In this document: positions 8,550 to 19,437 of the stretch, in pieces
Numbering within the stretch: position 1 is the first letter of the stretch
How the letters are laid out: the number at the start of each line of letters is the position of its first letter
Source of the DNA: Fictibacillus norfolkensis
Lineage (GTDB): Bacteria; Bacillota; Bacilli; Bacillales; Fictibacillaceae
DNA length: 64,000 nucleotides
Assembly: GCF_014836645.1 (NCBI RefSeq)
Contig: NZ_JACSQM010000001.1
Span: forward strand, 828,282 to 892,281
Reading direction: 5' to 3'
The notes under the pieces: model-generated
What the model saw: the letters and a program-made list of their open reading frames with translations, nothing else
Databases searched by the model: none
What the model was told of the DNA's origin: nothing
Program-made: the position numbers and the translations under genes

Positions 8550-9509
8550 TTACTCCCCAGTAATCCCCGAACGGTCCACGCCTTCAACAAACCAGCGCTG
8601 CGTGATAAAGTACACGATCAATAATGGCAGAATCGACAAGACTGTTCCTGCCATCTTGATTCCTTCGTTCAATTGATTGCCGCCACTCACTCCCATCTCA
8701 GCAGGGAACATCTGCTGATACGTCGCAACGAACTTCTGCAGCTGCAGCGGTAGTGTTGTTAACGCATCTCCAAAATAGATTGCGGCCAGATACGTTTCGT
8801 TCCAATACCAAACGAATGAGAACAAAAACGAGATAATGATCGCAGGCAATGCCATCGGTAAGGCGATTGTGAAGAAGATTCGAAAATGTCCTGCCCCGTC
8901 AAGCTGAGCCGCTTCTTCCAATGCTTTTGGCACGGCTCTAAAAAACTGATAAAAGATCAGGATAAAGATCGCGCTGTTCAACCCTTGTCCGAACGTTGCC
9001 GGAAGCAAGAACGCACTCAAACTGCCAAGAATGTTCAGCTCATTAAAGAAGATGTATCTCGGAATGAGTGTTACTTGCGGCGGAATTATAAACGTTGCGA
9101 GCACAAGAACGAACATGATCTTTTTCCCGCGAAAATCAAATCGAGCGAGACCGTATCCGACTACTGCTGCAACGGCTGTCTGCGCCAATGCAGGCAGAAC
9201 GGTCACATACAATGTTTCCATCAATGTTGAGAAAAAGTTTAGCACTTTGTTCGCCTGCTCATAGTTTCCGGTATAAAACTGCGTTGGAATCCAGTTCACG
9301 AGCGGGTTCAACAGATCATCCAAACTTTTAAAGCTGTACACACCCATGTAAAGAAGCGGATAGAGGTACACGAATCCGATCCCTACCAAGAGTCCGTAGA
9401 TCAAGAGCTTATAAAGAAGACCATCTGTCCCCTGCATGCCCAAAAACATGCGTTTTGTTTTTAAGTAATACTTGTTCACTTGCTGTGTTTTGGTTTGCAC
9501 ATTGATCAC
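8550..9509 (-). CDS. Carbohydrate ABC transporter permease, MalG type
   Basis: A 319-aa inner-membrane permease with six predicted membrane segments (the first at about 35-57) and the ATPase-contacting EAA loop EEAAQLDGAGHFRIFFTIALP-type near residue 200. It pairs with the MalF-type permease immediately upstream, leaving a 6-bp gap. The start is a GTG next to AAGAGGAT; a GTG three codons on is an alternative. No ATP-binding gene occurs in the operon, so it presumably uses a shared MsmX/UgpC-type ATPase. Confidence 0.88.
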   Translation of the reverse strand: MINVQTKTQQVNKYYLKTKRMFLGMQGTDGLLYKLLIYGLLVGIGFVYLYPLLYMGVYSFKSLDDLLNPLVNWIPTQFYTGNYEQANKVLNFFSTLMETLYVTVLPALAQTAVAAVVGYGLARFDFRGKKIMFVLVLATFIIPPQVTLIPRYIFFNELNILGSLSAFLLPATFGQGLNSAIFILIFYQFFRAVPKALEEAAQLDGAGHFRIFFTIALPMALPAIIISFLFSFVWYWNETYLAAIYFGDALTTLPLQLQKFVATYQQMFPAEMGVSGGNQLNEGIKMAGTVLSILPLLIVYFITQRWFVEGVDRSGITGE

Positions 9510-9515
9510 ATCCTC

Positions 9516-10376
9516 TTAGGTGTATTTTTTCTTTCTTTTTACCGTCATCACACCAACCGCGATTGAAAGCGCCGCGGCGATGATCAGGAAGTAGATCCAA
9601 GATAGTGCTGAAGCATAGCCATAACCTGTGTCCACTTTAAACATGTTTTTCTGAATATGCTCGATGATCGGATTCAGCGAGAATACCGAATACGTTACGA
9701 TTGTGTAGATCAAGTTAACGATGATCATGGGCTTAAGGCTTGGCAGGGTGATCTTCCAAAAGAACTCCCAGTTGCTCGCACCGTCGATCTTCGCCGCTTC
9801 AAAGATCTGCTTGTCCATCTTTTGAAGTGCAGCAAGGAAAATTAAGATCTGTACGCCTGAATACCACAGAATCACGATCAGGTTTTTTATTAAATACAGT
9901 AAGATTCCGTTAAAGAAGCCATCAGGGTTATCATTTAACGCCTGATAGATCGCGTATTGTTCAATAGAAGGAATCGTCGTGATTCCTTGATCGATAAGCT
10001 CCTTAATAACCGGTCCGCTGGCAATGATAACCGGCAGGAAGAAGATCGTACGGAACAATCCGCGGAACTTAATCTTTTGGTTCAACAACAGAGCGATGAT
10101 CAATGAAAAGACGATGATGATTGGAACCGAGATGACCATCTCTTCTAGATAGGTTAGGACGCGGTCAACGAACGTTCCATCGACCGAAAACGCATATTCA
10201 TAGTTTCCAAAGCTCACAAAGTTCGTTTTAATACCATCCGTTGTGATCTTTACTTCCTGAAAGCTTAAAAAGAGCGAGTATAGTAGCGGAAACGCCGTAA
10301 AAATGAGAAAGCCGAGAATCCATGGTGAAACAAACAGCAATCCTGTAAGATTTCTGTTATTGCCTAGTCGTTTCAT
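9516..10376 (-). CDS. Carbohydrate ABC transporter permease, MalF/UgpA type
   Basis: A 286-aa permease with a hydrophobic N-terminal segment (LTGLLFVSPWILGFLIF) and the EAA loop FEAAKIDGASNWEFFWKITLP at about 185-205. It is the partner of the downstream MalG-type subunit. Its start lies 20 bp inside the end of the DUF5696 gene, so the two are translationally coupled. This makes the second permease pair of the operon, adjacent to DUF5696 rather than to a binding protein. Confidence 0.88.
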   Translation of the reverse strand: MKRLGNNRNLTGLLFVSPWILGFLIFTAFPLLYSLFLSFQEVKITTDGIKTNFVSFGNYEYAFSVDGTFVDRVLTYLEEMVISVPIIIVFSLIIALLLNQKIKFRGLFRTIFFLPVIIASGPVIKELIDQGITTIPSIEQYAIYQALNDNPDGFFNGILLYLIKNLIVILWYSGVQILIFLAALQKMDKQIFEAAKIDGASNWEFFWKITLPSLKPMIIVNLIYTIVTYSVFSLNPIIEHIQKNMFKVDTGYGYASALSWIYFLIIAAALSIAVGVMTVKRKKKYT

Positions 10377-12642
10377 CGCTTTCTCCCCCTTCTGTTACCG
10401 CAAAATCCTTAGGTTTCACTTCAGTACCATTACTTTTGTAAGAAGCGTTCGTATAGTTGACGACGATCACTTTTCCGTTGGAGTATTCCACTTCAACAAC
10501 ACCAGTCTGTGGAACAGTACGGCTGATGATTTCTTCGCCTTCCACCTCACCAAGACTATTCTTGATGTTTTCGTACTGATACAAAATCTTCTCTTTCCAG
10601 ATTGAGTATTCCGATGTATAAACGTCACTCGATGCTGTTTTAGCAAGAAGATGTGACGCTTCCTTCGTTAAAAGATACGATGGATACGCACCGTACTCGA
10701 TCATGCGCAGCATCTGATCTTCCGAATCTGACTGAAAGTTCGAGAATGGCGCGTAGTATGGCATGTAGCCTTTTAGCACAATCTGCAGAAACGGCACCGT
10801 ATCTGTTTCAAACACATAGTTAGACGCGTTCATCGGAATGTCGAGATAGCGATCGGTCTGATTCCATAGATACGTGTTTGGCTCATAAAGGGCGACATTC
10901 CCAATTTCTTTGTTGAGTGTGCCAAACAGCTTTTGATACGTTTTGATCGTTTGGTTTCGCTCGCTCGATTTTTTTCCGCTAAAGTCAGAGAACAGTGTGT
11001 AACCGCTCGTATCGATTGCTACGTTTGAAATGCCTTGTTTCTTAAATTCCTTTGCATCTTCTTTTGCGATCGCAAGAGATTTTTCTGGTGATAGATAATA
11101 GAGTGTCTTCTTATCTTCACTGTGTGAGATCGTCTCTGCACTAATCTTTTTTGCTACGTCTTTGCTGCCGGAATAGCCGGATGCTCCGTCGTACGCTTTT
11201 GTGTAGTCGCTATAAAAATAAAGCGGAATATTATCTTTTTTAAGACTATCGATCGTGTCCTTCACGTCGTCACTGCTTCCGAGCTCACTTTCAAATGGAA
11301 ACTTCTGAGGCAATGTACCGGTTAGCCCGCCATCTGACCAGCCTTTATAAACGACGAACAGATCATCGATGTCTTTTTTGAGCTCTGACGTCATTCTCGG
11401 AATGTCTGTCACCTTCGTCATTGGAAGAACAGAGTCCCACAACAGACCTTCCTTCACTTCGCCACCTAGAAACTCAAGTCTGACACCGGTTTTGTCGTCG
11501 TCCTTTTCTAGCTGTTTTGTATCAGAAAGATGGTTTTGATACGCTTTTGCCATGCCTACATAGTCAGCGTCATCTTTCTGTAAGAACATGTACCTCAGCT
11601 TAACGCCGAACGGGTTTTTCGTTTTTTGATACAAGTTCAAACCTTTCATGTTCTTACTCGTCGGCTGATAATATTCTTTTCTAAAATGAAATTCAGAAGA
11701 GATCCAGTTAAAGTCAGTCGAAACACCTGACGGATACGCTAAAATGTCACCATGCGTATAGCCTTCTTCGATCACGGCAAGAAATCCGTTCTGCTTCACA
11801 CCGTGAACCGTTCCGAATATCGGCATCTTAATCTGCTCGACCGGTGTTACTTTTTCATCTTCTTCCTTCTTCACTTTCGTTTTCAAAAAGGCTTCATCAT
11901 CACCGTAAATGGATCCAGTAAACGGTGCATCGGCTTTCGTTCCGTTCTTTTCATAACGAATCAATGCACCTGATCCATCTGGGATGAACATGTACCCGCT
12001 GATGTCACTCTTGTTCACGGCACCTAAAAACGGATAAACTCGCATAGAGATGAGCTTCGTGTACTTGTTTTCTCTGATCTCATTCTCTGGAATAGATACA
12101 ACTAGATCATTTTCTTGGAGTTCCACGTTCAGTTCAAATTCTAATTTTGACTGGTTCATGTAAAGAGACGCCGTGAACCCTTTATCGTTCATCTTCACAC
12201 GAGGTCTTGAATCGTTTGTCGTGATGCTCTCGGTTTTCACTTTTCCGCGACGATCCATATAATCAACGGTGATCGCTGATTGAGCCATCTGTTCCCACGT
12301 TTTGTTCAGTCGGTACTGATCAGGATTATCGAGCCCAGAGTTCCAAACGTATTTCGTTTTCTTGTTCTCGATCTTGATCGCGAGCGTTTCTTCATTCACA
12401 TAAAGAGCAAGATTTTTATTCTCGGCAGCTTTTTCAAAGCCTTGGAACGAATTTTTTTGCTTGGTCGGAGCCGTATCTTCTTTCTCTGGCTTCGTAAACG
12501 ATGAAGATGTATACTTCATCACATTTTGACTCTTTTCCGTTGGTACGGGAGGCTGCTCCGTACTTTTCTTATCATCTTGCGCGGCGAATACAGAGATCGG
12601 TACGAGCAAGGTAAGAAGCGCGATGCTTATCTTTTTATACAC
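10357..12642 (-). CDS. Secreted DUF5696-type protein, probable glycosidase-like
   Basis: A 761-aa exported protein: signal peptide 1-21 (KISIALLTLLVPISVFA), a Lys/Glu/Pro-rich linker to about 65, then a beta-sandwich-like half (about 70-370) and an alpha/beta half (about 370-700). That second half has elements reminiscent of a TIM barrel (FLGGEVKEGLLWDS, LFVVYKGWSDGG, NVAIDTSGYTLFSDF, NTYLWNQTDRYLDIP). I believe it matches DUF5696, found in sugar ABC operons of Paenibacillus and Bacillus. The start is GTG after AAAGGAGG with a 9-nt spacer; an ATG is absent there. It overlaps the upstream gene by 8 bp and the downstream permease by 20 bp. Activity is unknown. Confidence 0.75.
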   Translation of the reverse strand: MYKKISIALLTLLVPISVFAAQDDKKSTEQPPVPTEKSQNVMKYTSSSFTKPEKEDTAPTKQKNSFQGFEKAAENKNLALYVNEETLAIKIENKKTKYVWNSGLDNPDQYRLNKTWEQMAQSAITVDYMDRRGKVKTESITTNDSRPRVKMNDKGFTASLYMNQSKLEFELNVELQENDLVVSIPENEIRENKYTKLISMRVYPFLGAVNKSDISGYMFIPDGSGALIRYEKNGTKADAPFTGSIYGDDEAFLKTKVKKEEDEKVTPVEQIKMPIFGTVHGVKQNGFLAVIEEGYTHGDILAYPSGVSTDFNWISSEFHFRKEYYQPTSKNMKGLNLYQKTKNPFGVKLRYMFLQKDDADYVGMAKAYQNHLSDTKQLEKDDDKTGVRLEFLGGEVKEGLLWDSVLPMTKVTDIPRMTSELKKDIDDLFVVYKGWSDGGLTGTLPQKFPFESELGSSDDVKDTIDSLKKDNIPLYFYSDYTKAYDGASGYSGSKDVAKKISAETISHSEDKKTLYYLSPEKSLAIAKEDAKEFKKQGISNVAIDTSGYTLFSDFSGKKSSERNQTIKTYQKLFGTLNKEIGNVALYEPNTYLWNQTDRYLDIPMNASNYVFETDTVPFLQIVLKGYMPYYAPFSNFQSDSEDQMLRMIEYGAYPSYLLTKEASHLLAKTASSDVYTSEYSIWKEKILYQYENIKNSLGEVEGEEIISRTVPQTGVVEVEYSNGKVIVVNYTNASYKSNGTEVKPKDFAVTEGGESDETTRQ

Positions 12643-14650
12643 GAAGAACAGCCTCCTTTATGATGGAATAAACAAAATCGTATACTTGATCGATCAACAC
12701 GAATACGATGAAAACGACAAGAAGCATGATCACCATACCGAACAGCGTGACGAAGATGTTTCGGATCGTGTCTGAGAACGTATAGTTGTGGATCTCTTTC
12801 AGCATGATGAAAAGGATGATCAGGCACCATGCGTAAATGATACGAATTGAGAAAACATAAACAAACGCTTCATTATATGTGAGCACGTTCGACAAAAGAG
12901 TCAGGATCGGGCTGAACACAAGAAACGGAGCGAGTGAGTAGATCGTTCCGATATAAATGTCCTTAAACCTTCCTTCACCGTCGTTGATCGTACTAACGAG
13001 ATAGTTCACAACAATAAACAACGCGAGTGGTACGAGCAGTAAGAGAAGCTCGCCGACTAAGTTCGCATCACTGCTCACCGTTTTATAGATAAACCCGGTA
13101 TAGAAGCGGCTGTAAATATACTCGACGATTAAGATTACATATAGGATCGTCGCTGATAGAATCGACGCGTATTGTTTTCTTTTCAAATAATAAAAACTGT
13201 CGATCGGATGACGGAAGAACTTGAACAGAAAGAGCAGTTCTCCTATCAATCTCTGTTTCTTAATCGCGCCGATCCTTCTGCGTGGCTGATTCAAAATGCC
13301 TTTCTTTTTGTCGATCACTTTTACGATATAATACAAAATGGCGAAGAGGATCAACGCGAACAACACTGTCTCCAGGTTCTCTTGCATCCACGCGTGACGG
13401 ACTTCCCAGAACGAATCGGAATAACCGAACACGTCGTTAGCAAACTGGTATTCTTCTAGCGCCTTATCATAGTCTTGCTGTTTGTAGTAAGCAGAGCCCA
13501 TGGCAGAATGCGCGAGACCGAACGAAGAGTTCATCTCCAGCACTTCTTCCCAATACTTCTGACTCTCTACATAACGGCCTTCTTTAAAAAGCGCGATTCC
13601 TTCGTGCACTTGTTTTGAAAAAGCAGTAGATTCAAAGACTTGGATCATGCCGCGTTCTTTGTCTGTTACGTACAATCTGCCATCAGGATCGATCGTGATG
13701 CCTGTCGGCTGTTTGAACAAGCCAAGACGGTTCGTTCCGTCGTCTTTACCGCCGAAGATGAATAGCAAATTTCCGAAGCTGTCATATTCATAGATCTCAC
13801 CGGTGCTTGATACAACGAACATGTTTCCATCATGATCCACCGCGATATCTTGCAGTGACTTCTCATCGGAGATATCCGGAAACAGCATATTTTTTCCGGC
13901 AACGTTCAGCTTTTTGATGACTTCGTTTGTCGTTCCTTCTGTAACGGAATAAACGAGACCTTGATCATCAAGCGCGATGTTGTCTGGCGCGGGAGGTGTT
14001 TTCATGAACATATTTGCTTTTTTACTCTCTGATGTGAGAAGCTTCTGCAAAAAAGTTCCAAACGATCCTTCGGTGCTGTTTACACCGTAATAGCCGAGAA
14101 AACCGCCATCTTTACTAAGCTGGATGATTCCGTTCGTTGATCCTTCACTGATTACATAGATGCTGCCGCGACGATCGACGGCTACTTTTTGCGGTTTAAA
14201 AGAAGAGCTTTTACCGAAAAGCGGTGAATCCGGCTTTCCATATTGTTCCTCGACCTTGCCGTCTTTTGAAAAGCGGAATACCTTTTCTTCTTCATAATCC
14301 GCTACAAAGATTTTTTCATTTTCGTCAACATAGACGCCAGTTGGTGATTTTAATACACCTTTTCCGATCTCTCGGACAAATTTACCGTTTCTGTCGGCGA
14401 CGAGAATCTTCTTAGCACCAGAATCCGCGATATAAAGGTTTCCTTTTGTATCAGAGAAAATATCTTCCGGGTTCATGATCTCAACGTCTGGCAACAAGGT
14501 GCCGACCGGTGTGTAGGCAGTCTGTGTTTCGATCGTCTGACCGTCTGCTGATAATGTTTCTGTCTGATAAGGGACAGATGCAGAAGCGATAGATGAGATC
14601 GGAACAAGCAGGAATACCAATAATGCTACAAATTGGGCAATGCGCTTCAT
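12635..14650 (-). CDS. NHL-repeat / TPR / YIP1-like membrane protein
   Basis: A 671-aa multi-domain protein: signal peptide 1-24, extracytoplasmic beta-propeller of NHL-type repeats at about 55-340 (for example PEDIFSDTKGNLYIADSG, PTGVYVDENEKIFVADY, PTGITIDPDGRLYVTD), a TPR-like hairpin at about 355-420, a membrane segment at about 430-450, and a C-terminal four- to five-helix membrane region (about 480-660) like YIP1-family proteins. Such proteins accompany DUF5696 and sugar permeases. I infer a scaffold or sensor at the importer on the outer face of the membrane. Start after GGAGGGGGGAGAA. No catalytic motif seen. Confidence 0.8.
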   Translation of the reverse strand: MKRIAQFVALLVFLLVPISSIASASVPYQTETLSADGQTIETQTAYTPVGTLLPDVEIMNPEDIFSDTKGNLYIADSGAKKILVADRNGKFVREIGKGVLKSPTGVYVDENEKIFVADYEEEKVFRFSKDGKVEEQYGKPDSPLFGKSSSFKPQKVAVDRRGSIYVISEGSTNGIIQLSKDGGFLGYYGVNSTEGSFGTFLQKLLTSESKKANMFMKTPPAPDNIALDDQGLVYSVTEGTTNEVIKKLNVAGKNMLFPDISDEKSLQDIAVDHDGNMFVVSSTGEIYEYDSFGNLLFIFGGKDDGTNRLGLFKQPTGITIDPDGRLYVTDKERGMIQVFESTAFSKQVHEGIALFKEGRYVESQKYWEEVLEMNSSFGLAHSAMGSAYYKQQDYDKALEEYQFANDVFGYSDSFWEVRHAWMQENLETVLFALILFAILYYIVKVIDKKKGILNQPRRRIGAIKKQRLIGELLFLFKFFRHPIDSFYYLKRKQYASILSATILYVILIVEYIYSRFYTGFIYKTVSSDANLVGELLLLLVPLALFIVVNYLVSTINDGEGRFKDIYIGTIYSLAPFLVFSPILTLLSNVLTYNEAFVYVFSIRIIYAWCLIILFIMLKEIHNYTFSDTIRNIFVTLFGMVIMLLVVFIVFVLIDQVYDFVYSIIKEAVLRV

Positions 14651-14670
14651 TTCTCCCCCCTCCTACTTTC

Positions 14671-15549
14671 TTACTTGATTCCTGAGTGGGCCATCGTGTT
14701 CATCACCTGGCTCTGCAGAATTATAAAGATGATTAGATTTGGTACGAACATGATCAAGGATGCCGCTGCTGCGAGTCCTTGTCCTGCTACGTTATTTCCT
14801 TCAACCGTTGAAGTTAACGTCGACATATAGAACGAGAATGTCTTCAGTCCTTCATCGTTCACATAGAGCGACGAACTTTCGATGCTGTTCCAAACGAGCT
14901 GAAACGATAGGATCGCGATGGTCGCGATCGCAGGTTTGACGAGCGGTATGATGATCCGTACGAAGATCTGAAAATCAGATGCTCCGTCAAGCCTCGCCGC
15001 TTCGAGCAGTTCATCGGGTATCTGATCGATGAACTGTTTGACGAGAAACAGACCGATCGGCATCGCGAGCAACGGTAGGATATGAACCAAAAACGTATTG
15101 ATCAAGCCGAGTTCATCGATCAACAGGTAACGCGGAATCATAACCGCTGCCGGTACGAACATGAGCGCTAATGTGTTGATCTCAAAGATCGCTTTTTTCA
15201 TTCTGAAATTTTTCTTCGATAGCGCGTAGCCTGCCATCGTGCTGATGATAACGGTTAGAACAACAACGATCAGCGTCACGACAACAGAGTTGAACAGAAA
15301 GCGCGACATCGGAACACCAGTATCGTTCGTCTTTGTAAAAAGGTCTACAAAGTTCTGAAATGTCGGGTTATCTACAAAAAAGCGCGGTGGATACGCGAAC
15401 AGTTCATCGATCGGTTTAAACGCATGAAAGAATATATAGACGATCGGCAAAGCCATAAAGATAGCCAGTGGAATCAGAAATGCAAGAAACTTCAGCTGAC
15501 TTCTATGAAACTTTGACGGGTTCATTCTTGTCCCTTGAAAGGCTGACAT
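14671..15549 (-). CDS. Carbohydrate ABC transporter permease, MalG type
   Basis: A 292-aa permease with six membrane segments and EAA loop [21 protein letters not shown] near residue 190. The ATG at 15549 is preferred because AAGGAG lies 8 nt ahead; a longer frame to 15585 would enclose that ribosome site. It follows its MalF-type partner by 19 bp. This permease pair lies next to the 986-aa binding-protein fusion and probably imports what that protein captures. Confidence 0.88.
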   Translation of the reverse strand: MSAFQGTRMNPSKFHRSQLKFLAFLIPLAIFMALPIVYIFFHAFKPIDELFAYPPRFFVDNPTFQNFVDLFTKTNDTGVPMSRFLFNSVVVTLIVVVLTVIISTMAGYALSKKNFRMKKAIFEINTLALMFVPAAVMIPRYLLIDELGLINTFLVHILPLLAMPIGLFLVKQFIDQIPDELLEAARLDGASDFQIFVRIIIPLVKPAIATIAILSFQLVWNSIESSSLYVNDEGLKTFSFYMSTLTSTVEGNNVAGQGLAAAASLIMFVPNLIIFIILQSQVMNTMAHSGIK

Positions 15550-15568
15550 GTTGATCACTCCTTTTTCG

Positions 15569-16471
15569 CTAGTCTTTCTCTCCAAACAGCCTCCAGGCTA
15601 CTTTTGAGAACAGATATACAACGATGAGCAGCACGACCGAGATCGCTGCTGCATAACCCATCTCATAACGGATAAAACCATAATCTTCTAAGTGGTTGAC
15701 CATAAGCTGACCCGCATATTGCGGTGTCGGGTTAGCACCAGAAAGCGCCACCCCGATCGCACCAGCTTGAAACGTTCCAACGACTGCCATGACCGCGCCG
15801 AACAGCATCTGCGGCTTCATAGACGGAATCGTGATATAGATGATTTCTTGAAAACGGTTGCTGATGCCGTCGATGTATCCTGCTTCATAGATCTCGGTGT
15901 TAATGTTTAGAACACCTGATAACATCGCGAGGAATCCAACCCCCATAGAGCCCCAAAGCGTTACAAAGATCATGATCTTCATCAAATATTCAGGTGACTG
16001 CAGCCATTGGATCGGCTCTAACAGCACACCCATCGTTAGAAGCAAGCTGTTTAGATAACCTGTTTCATCTCCGGAAAAAATGATCGTCCAAACAACAGCC
16101 ATCGCAACACCTGCTGTCATAGACGGCGAATAGATGATCAGTGCAAGCACTGTTCGCATGCGCTTTGGTACTTGAGCGAGCGCCCAAGCGAGTATGAACG
16201 ACAAGATATACCCGCCAGGGCCCACGATCAGTGCGAACGTTAACGTGTTCGGCAGGATCTTCTGCATGAACACTTCATCCTGTGTGATCAGACCGACATA
16301 GTTGCTCAAACCGATGAACGTCGGTGTTTCGATCGCGTTAAAATACGTGAATGACAATAGAATTGCCGCTGCAACAGGTATGATGATAAACGTTGTAAAA
16401 AAGATGATATACGGAGCAAGGAACATCCACGGTGAATAATCTCGTTTATTTGGTTTCTTTTTCATTCTCAT
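15569..16471 (-). CDS. Carbohydrate ABC transporter permease, MalF type
   Basis: A 300-aa permease: basic N terminus, first membrane segment at about 15-37, EAA loop [22 protein letters not shown] near residue 200-220 (slightly divergent, EAG instead of EAA). It begins 26 bp inside the end of the binding-protein gene, so translation is coupled. Partner of the MalG-type gene downstream. Confidence 0.88.
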   Translation of the reverse strand: MRMKKKPNKRDYSPWMFLAPYIIFFTTFIIIPVAAAILLSFTYFNAIETPTFIGLSNYVGLITQDEVFMQKILPNTLTFALIVGPGGYILSFILAWALAQVPKRMRTVLALIIYSPSMTAGVAMAVVWTIIFSGDETGYLNSLLLTMGVLLEPIQWLQSPEYLMKIMIFVTLWGSMGVGFLAMLSGVLNINTEIYEAGYIDGISNRFQEIIYITIPSMKPQMLFGAVMAVVGTFQAGAIGVALSGANPTPQYAGQLMVNHLEDYGFIRYEMGYAAAISVVLLIVVYLFSKVAWRLFGEKD

Positions 16472-19406
16472 CGCCTGCCCAACTTTTCACTTGTTCTATC
16501 GTAGGAATCGGATACGGCTTGACCATCTTGCCGTCTTTCACATACCCGAACTCTTCCATCTTTCGCTTGATCTCCCGGTCGATCGCAACGACGGAATCGT
16601 CAACTGCCGATCTCGGGTTCACACCGTCGAACACGATGCGGTTCCAGATGTTCGAAAGCTCACGCTCGATCATGTACGAACCTGGATTCTTCGGTACTTC
16701 ATATAGATACTCCCATTGCTTCAGAATCGTTTTCTTATGCTGTTCTGGCCACGGAAGGTTCTTGAACGCCTCTAGGTTGGACGTGTTCCACATGTATTCT
16801 GGTCCGTACAGCATCTGAAGATTGGTCGCGAACTCGGTCTGTGTATCTTCTGACAGCCACCATTTTAAAAGTTCCCACGAATCTTCCTTGCTCTTTGTAC
16901 CTTTGAAGATCATTGCGGACTGACCTGAACCTGTCGCCCAGCGTTCCACCGTTCCATCTTCTTTCTTCACACCAGGATGTGGTGCAATATCCCACCATCC
17001 TGCGATCTCTGGAGCAGCTGCTGTTAGCTGCGTGTAGGTTGTAAAGTTTGCTGTTCCGATCGGAAGTGTTGAATATCGGAAATGGTTATAAAAGTTCGGC
17101 ACTTGTAACGGCATGCTGTAGATCGTGTTCAGCTCTGCCATGAACTGTATGCCTTTTAGCGATTCTTCTGTTCCGATCGCCGTCTTCATCCCGTCTTTTC
17201 CGTATAGATCTCCGTCAAACTGATACACGAACGGAGCGGTTGCTTGGAACGGCTTAAACCCTGTTGCACCAGCGATGTGCGTATAATAGTTCATTCCAAA
17301 ACGCTGAAGCTCTGGCAAGATGCTCTTCACGTCATCCCACGTATCCGGGACCGGAAGACCGAGTGCTTGCAGGATATCTTTTCGGTAGAACTGCACAAAG
17401 AAATCTTGCGTCTCTGGCATCGCATAGACCGAATCACCGATCATAAGCGGTAGAAAAGCTCCTGGTGAGAACTGCTTGCTGAACTTTTCGAAGTCATCGA
17501 ACTGATGCAGATCAACGGCTGCACCACGAATGGATAACTCATACGGCAACCATGAAGAGATACCAAGCGCAATGTCTGGCTGTTTGTTCGACGCACTCGC
17601 GAGTATCAGCTTCTGCTCTTCTGGCATGATCGAGAACTTTACTTTGATTCCTGTCTCTGGCGTAAAGTTTTGATCAGATAGATTTTGTAGGAGTTCCACA
17701 TATTGACGAGGTCGGTTCACCCAAACCTCTAACGTATCTTCTTCTGCTTCACTCGCTGAATAATTTTCAGAGAAGAACGATAAGAAGAAGCGTTGAATCG
17801 AGTTCATCAGCTTTTCCCAAAAACCGGCTTCTGCATCTGGAACATCTTTTTCATCACCATGCACGTAGAAGCGATCCACCGTTAACGGCTGTTCGGGCAA
17901 CGTTACGAGCATGTTTCCGAGCAACTGTGCCGCGGAAGACGATCCTTCTGACAGCTCTGTGAGTCGGCTTGGAATCTGGTCCGGCTTTTTGCTAAGTGCT
18001 CTTAGCTTTTGAACGGCCATCTCAAGAGAGACCATATCTTTTGAATCTTCTTTTGTTTTATCGAGTTTTCTGAGGTAATTCAGTTCTTTCTCTAACTCAT
18101 CCGCCCAGCCAGCCAGTTTTTTATCGATGCCTGGAATGTACTCGCTGATCTTCCAGCCTCGAGATGTATCTGTTTGATTACCGGTAAGCTTTCGGATCTC
18201 GAGCGTGAGCTCTTCCATCTCGCGCATTACTTTGTTTGTTGTATGAAGAACCGGTTCAACAGGAGCAGCATCAGCTTCTAGACCGATCTGATGATTTCCT
18301 TTTGATAGATAAAACAGATATGCTTTTCCATCTTCGTCTTCTAACGTGACGTTATCCCAGCTTTTATTGAATGGGAACGTAACGGGTGAAGTTTCTTGAA
18401 ACGGAACTTTACCGTCGATCAACAGTTTTCGGAAAACCGGGCCACCCGTCTCTTTGTTCTGCAATACTTTAAATGTCAGCTTATAAAAGCCTGCTTTCTT
18501 CACGTTGACGTTCCAGTTCACCGTCTGTCCTGAGTCTTTCCATGATTCAGAACCTAGTGTGTTTAATAGAAGATTCTTTGGAGAGCTCGGTACCGCTGAT
18601 GAATCATCGGCTGCAAAAGGGCGTATGTACGAGCTGTTCTTTTCATAGTCCTTCTCAGCTTCACGTGTGATCATTGTTTCAGCCAACTTTGCGTTTTCCT
18701 GCTTCTTTACGTATTCTTTGTAGCTTGGTAGTTTGCTAGGTGATTTTACGTACGCTTTTCCTAACAGCATCTCGCCTGATAGGTTCGTAAGCTGGATCGT
18801 ATTACTTCCTTTTTTCAGTTCGTAACGCAGTGGCTCAGACTGAAGCTGACTCGCATCTTCTGCTGTTAACGTGTTCCAACGCTCAATCCGCTTCTGCTTC
18901 GGAATCATATCATTGTCGAACCGATCCTTCTCAAAGGTGTTTTTCTCGTTTTTCCAGTCGGCCGGAAACACGATTCTACGGCTTTCATAAAAAGGATAGT
19001 TACCGTTTACCTGAATGGCGCCCTCTATTGGAACAACCTCGTTGCTCAGTGGATAGTAATCAAACGCTAGCTCATAAAGTCCCGCTTCCTCCACATTCAC
19101 TTCATAAGAAACGGACTCACGGTTATGCCAATAGAAAACACGATCGTTATAGCCCTTACTCTCTGATTCTGACAAAAGGTTCTTTTTGTCTTTGATCTTA
19201 AAATCAGAAGGAGAGACAGACGCTTCAAAATCTGAAGCGTCACCTGTCCCCTTCTTCTCCCAACTGTTAAGGACGGTATGATAGTTTTCCTCCACGACTT
19301 GTTCGGCAGGCTTATTATCCTGACTGTTGCCTTCAGCAGATGCATATGGTTGTGGAATAATGAGACACAGCGCTAAACCTAACCAAAGAAATCTTTTAAA
19401 CTTCAT
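16446..19406 (-). CDS. Extracellular solute-binding protein fused to N-terminal carbohydrate-binding-like domains
   Basis: A 986-aa exported protein, more than twice the length of an ordinary sugar-binding protein. Signal peptide 1-24 (PYASA cleavage region) without a lipobox Cys. Two beta-sandwich-like modules follow at about 80-240 ([20 protein letters not shown]) and 285-390 ([20 protein letters not shown]), then a helical region (about 395-500), then a family-1-type solute-binding domain from about 565 to the end ([33 protein letters not shown]). Start after GGGGAGG. I infer a ligand-binding protein that also grips the polymer or the cell surface. How it stays attached is not evident. Confidence 0.82.
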   Translation of the reverse strand: MKFKRFLWLGLALCLIIPQPYASAEGNSQDNKPAEQVVEENYHTVLNSWEKKGTGDASDFEASVSPSDFKIKDKKNLLSESESKGYNDRVFYWHNRESVSYEVNVEEAGLYELAFDYYPLSNEVVPIEGAIQVNGNYPFYESRRIVFPADWKNEKNTFEKDRFDNDMIPKQKRIERWNTLTAEDASQLQSEPLRYELKKGSNTIQLTNLSGEMLLGKAYVKSPSKLPSYKEYVKKQENAKLAETMITREAEKDYEKNSSYIRPFAADDSSAVPSSPKNLLLNTLGSESWKDSGQTVNWNVNVKKAGFYKLTFKVLQNKETGGPVFRKLLIDGKVPFQETSPVTFPFNKSWDNVTLEDEDGKAYLFYLSKGNHQIGLEADAAPVEPVLHTTNKVMREMEELTLEIRKLTGNQTDTSRGWKISEYIPGIDKKLAGWADELEKELNYLRKLDKTKEDSKDMVSLEMAVQKLRALSKKPDQIPSRLTELSEGSSSAAQLLGNMLVTLPEQPLTVDRFYVHGDEKDVPDAEAGFWEKLMNSIQRFFLSFFSENYSASEAEEDTLEVWVNRPRQYVELLQNLSDQNFTPETGIKVKFSIMPEEQKLILASASNKQPDIALGISSWLPYELSIRGAAVDLHQFDDFEKFSKQFSPGAFLPLMIGDSVYAMPETQDFFVQFYRKDILQALGLPVPDTWDDVKSILPELQRFGMNYYTHIAGATGFKPFQATAPFVYQFDGDLYGKDGMKTAIGTEESLKGIQFMAELNTIYSMPLQVPNFYNHFRYSTLPIGTANFTTYTQLTAAAPEIAGWWDIAPHPGVKKEDGTVERWATGSGQSAMIFKGTKSKEDSWELLKWWLSEDTQTEFATNLQMLYGPEYMWNTSNLEAFKNLPWPEQHKKTILKQWEYLYEVPKNPGSYMIERELSNIWNRIVFDGVNPRSAVDDSVVAIDREIKRKMEEFGYVKDGKMVKPYPIPTIEQVKSWAGDENEKETK

Positions 19407-19437
19407 ACTATCAACCTCCCCTTAAACTTCAGGCTTT

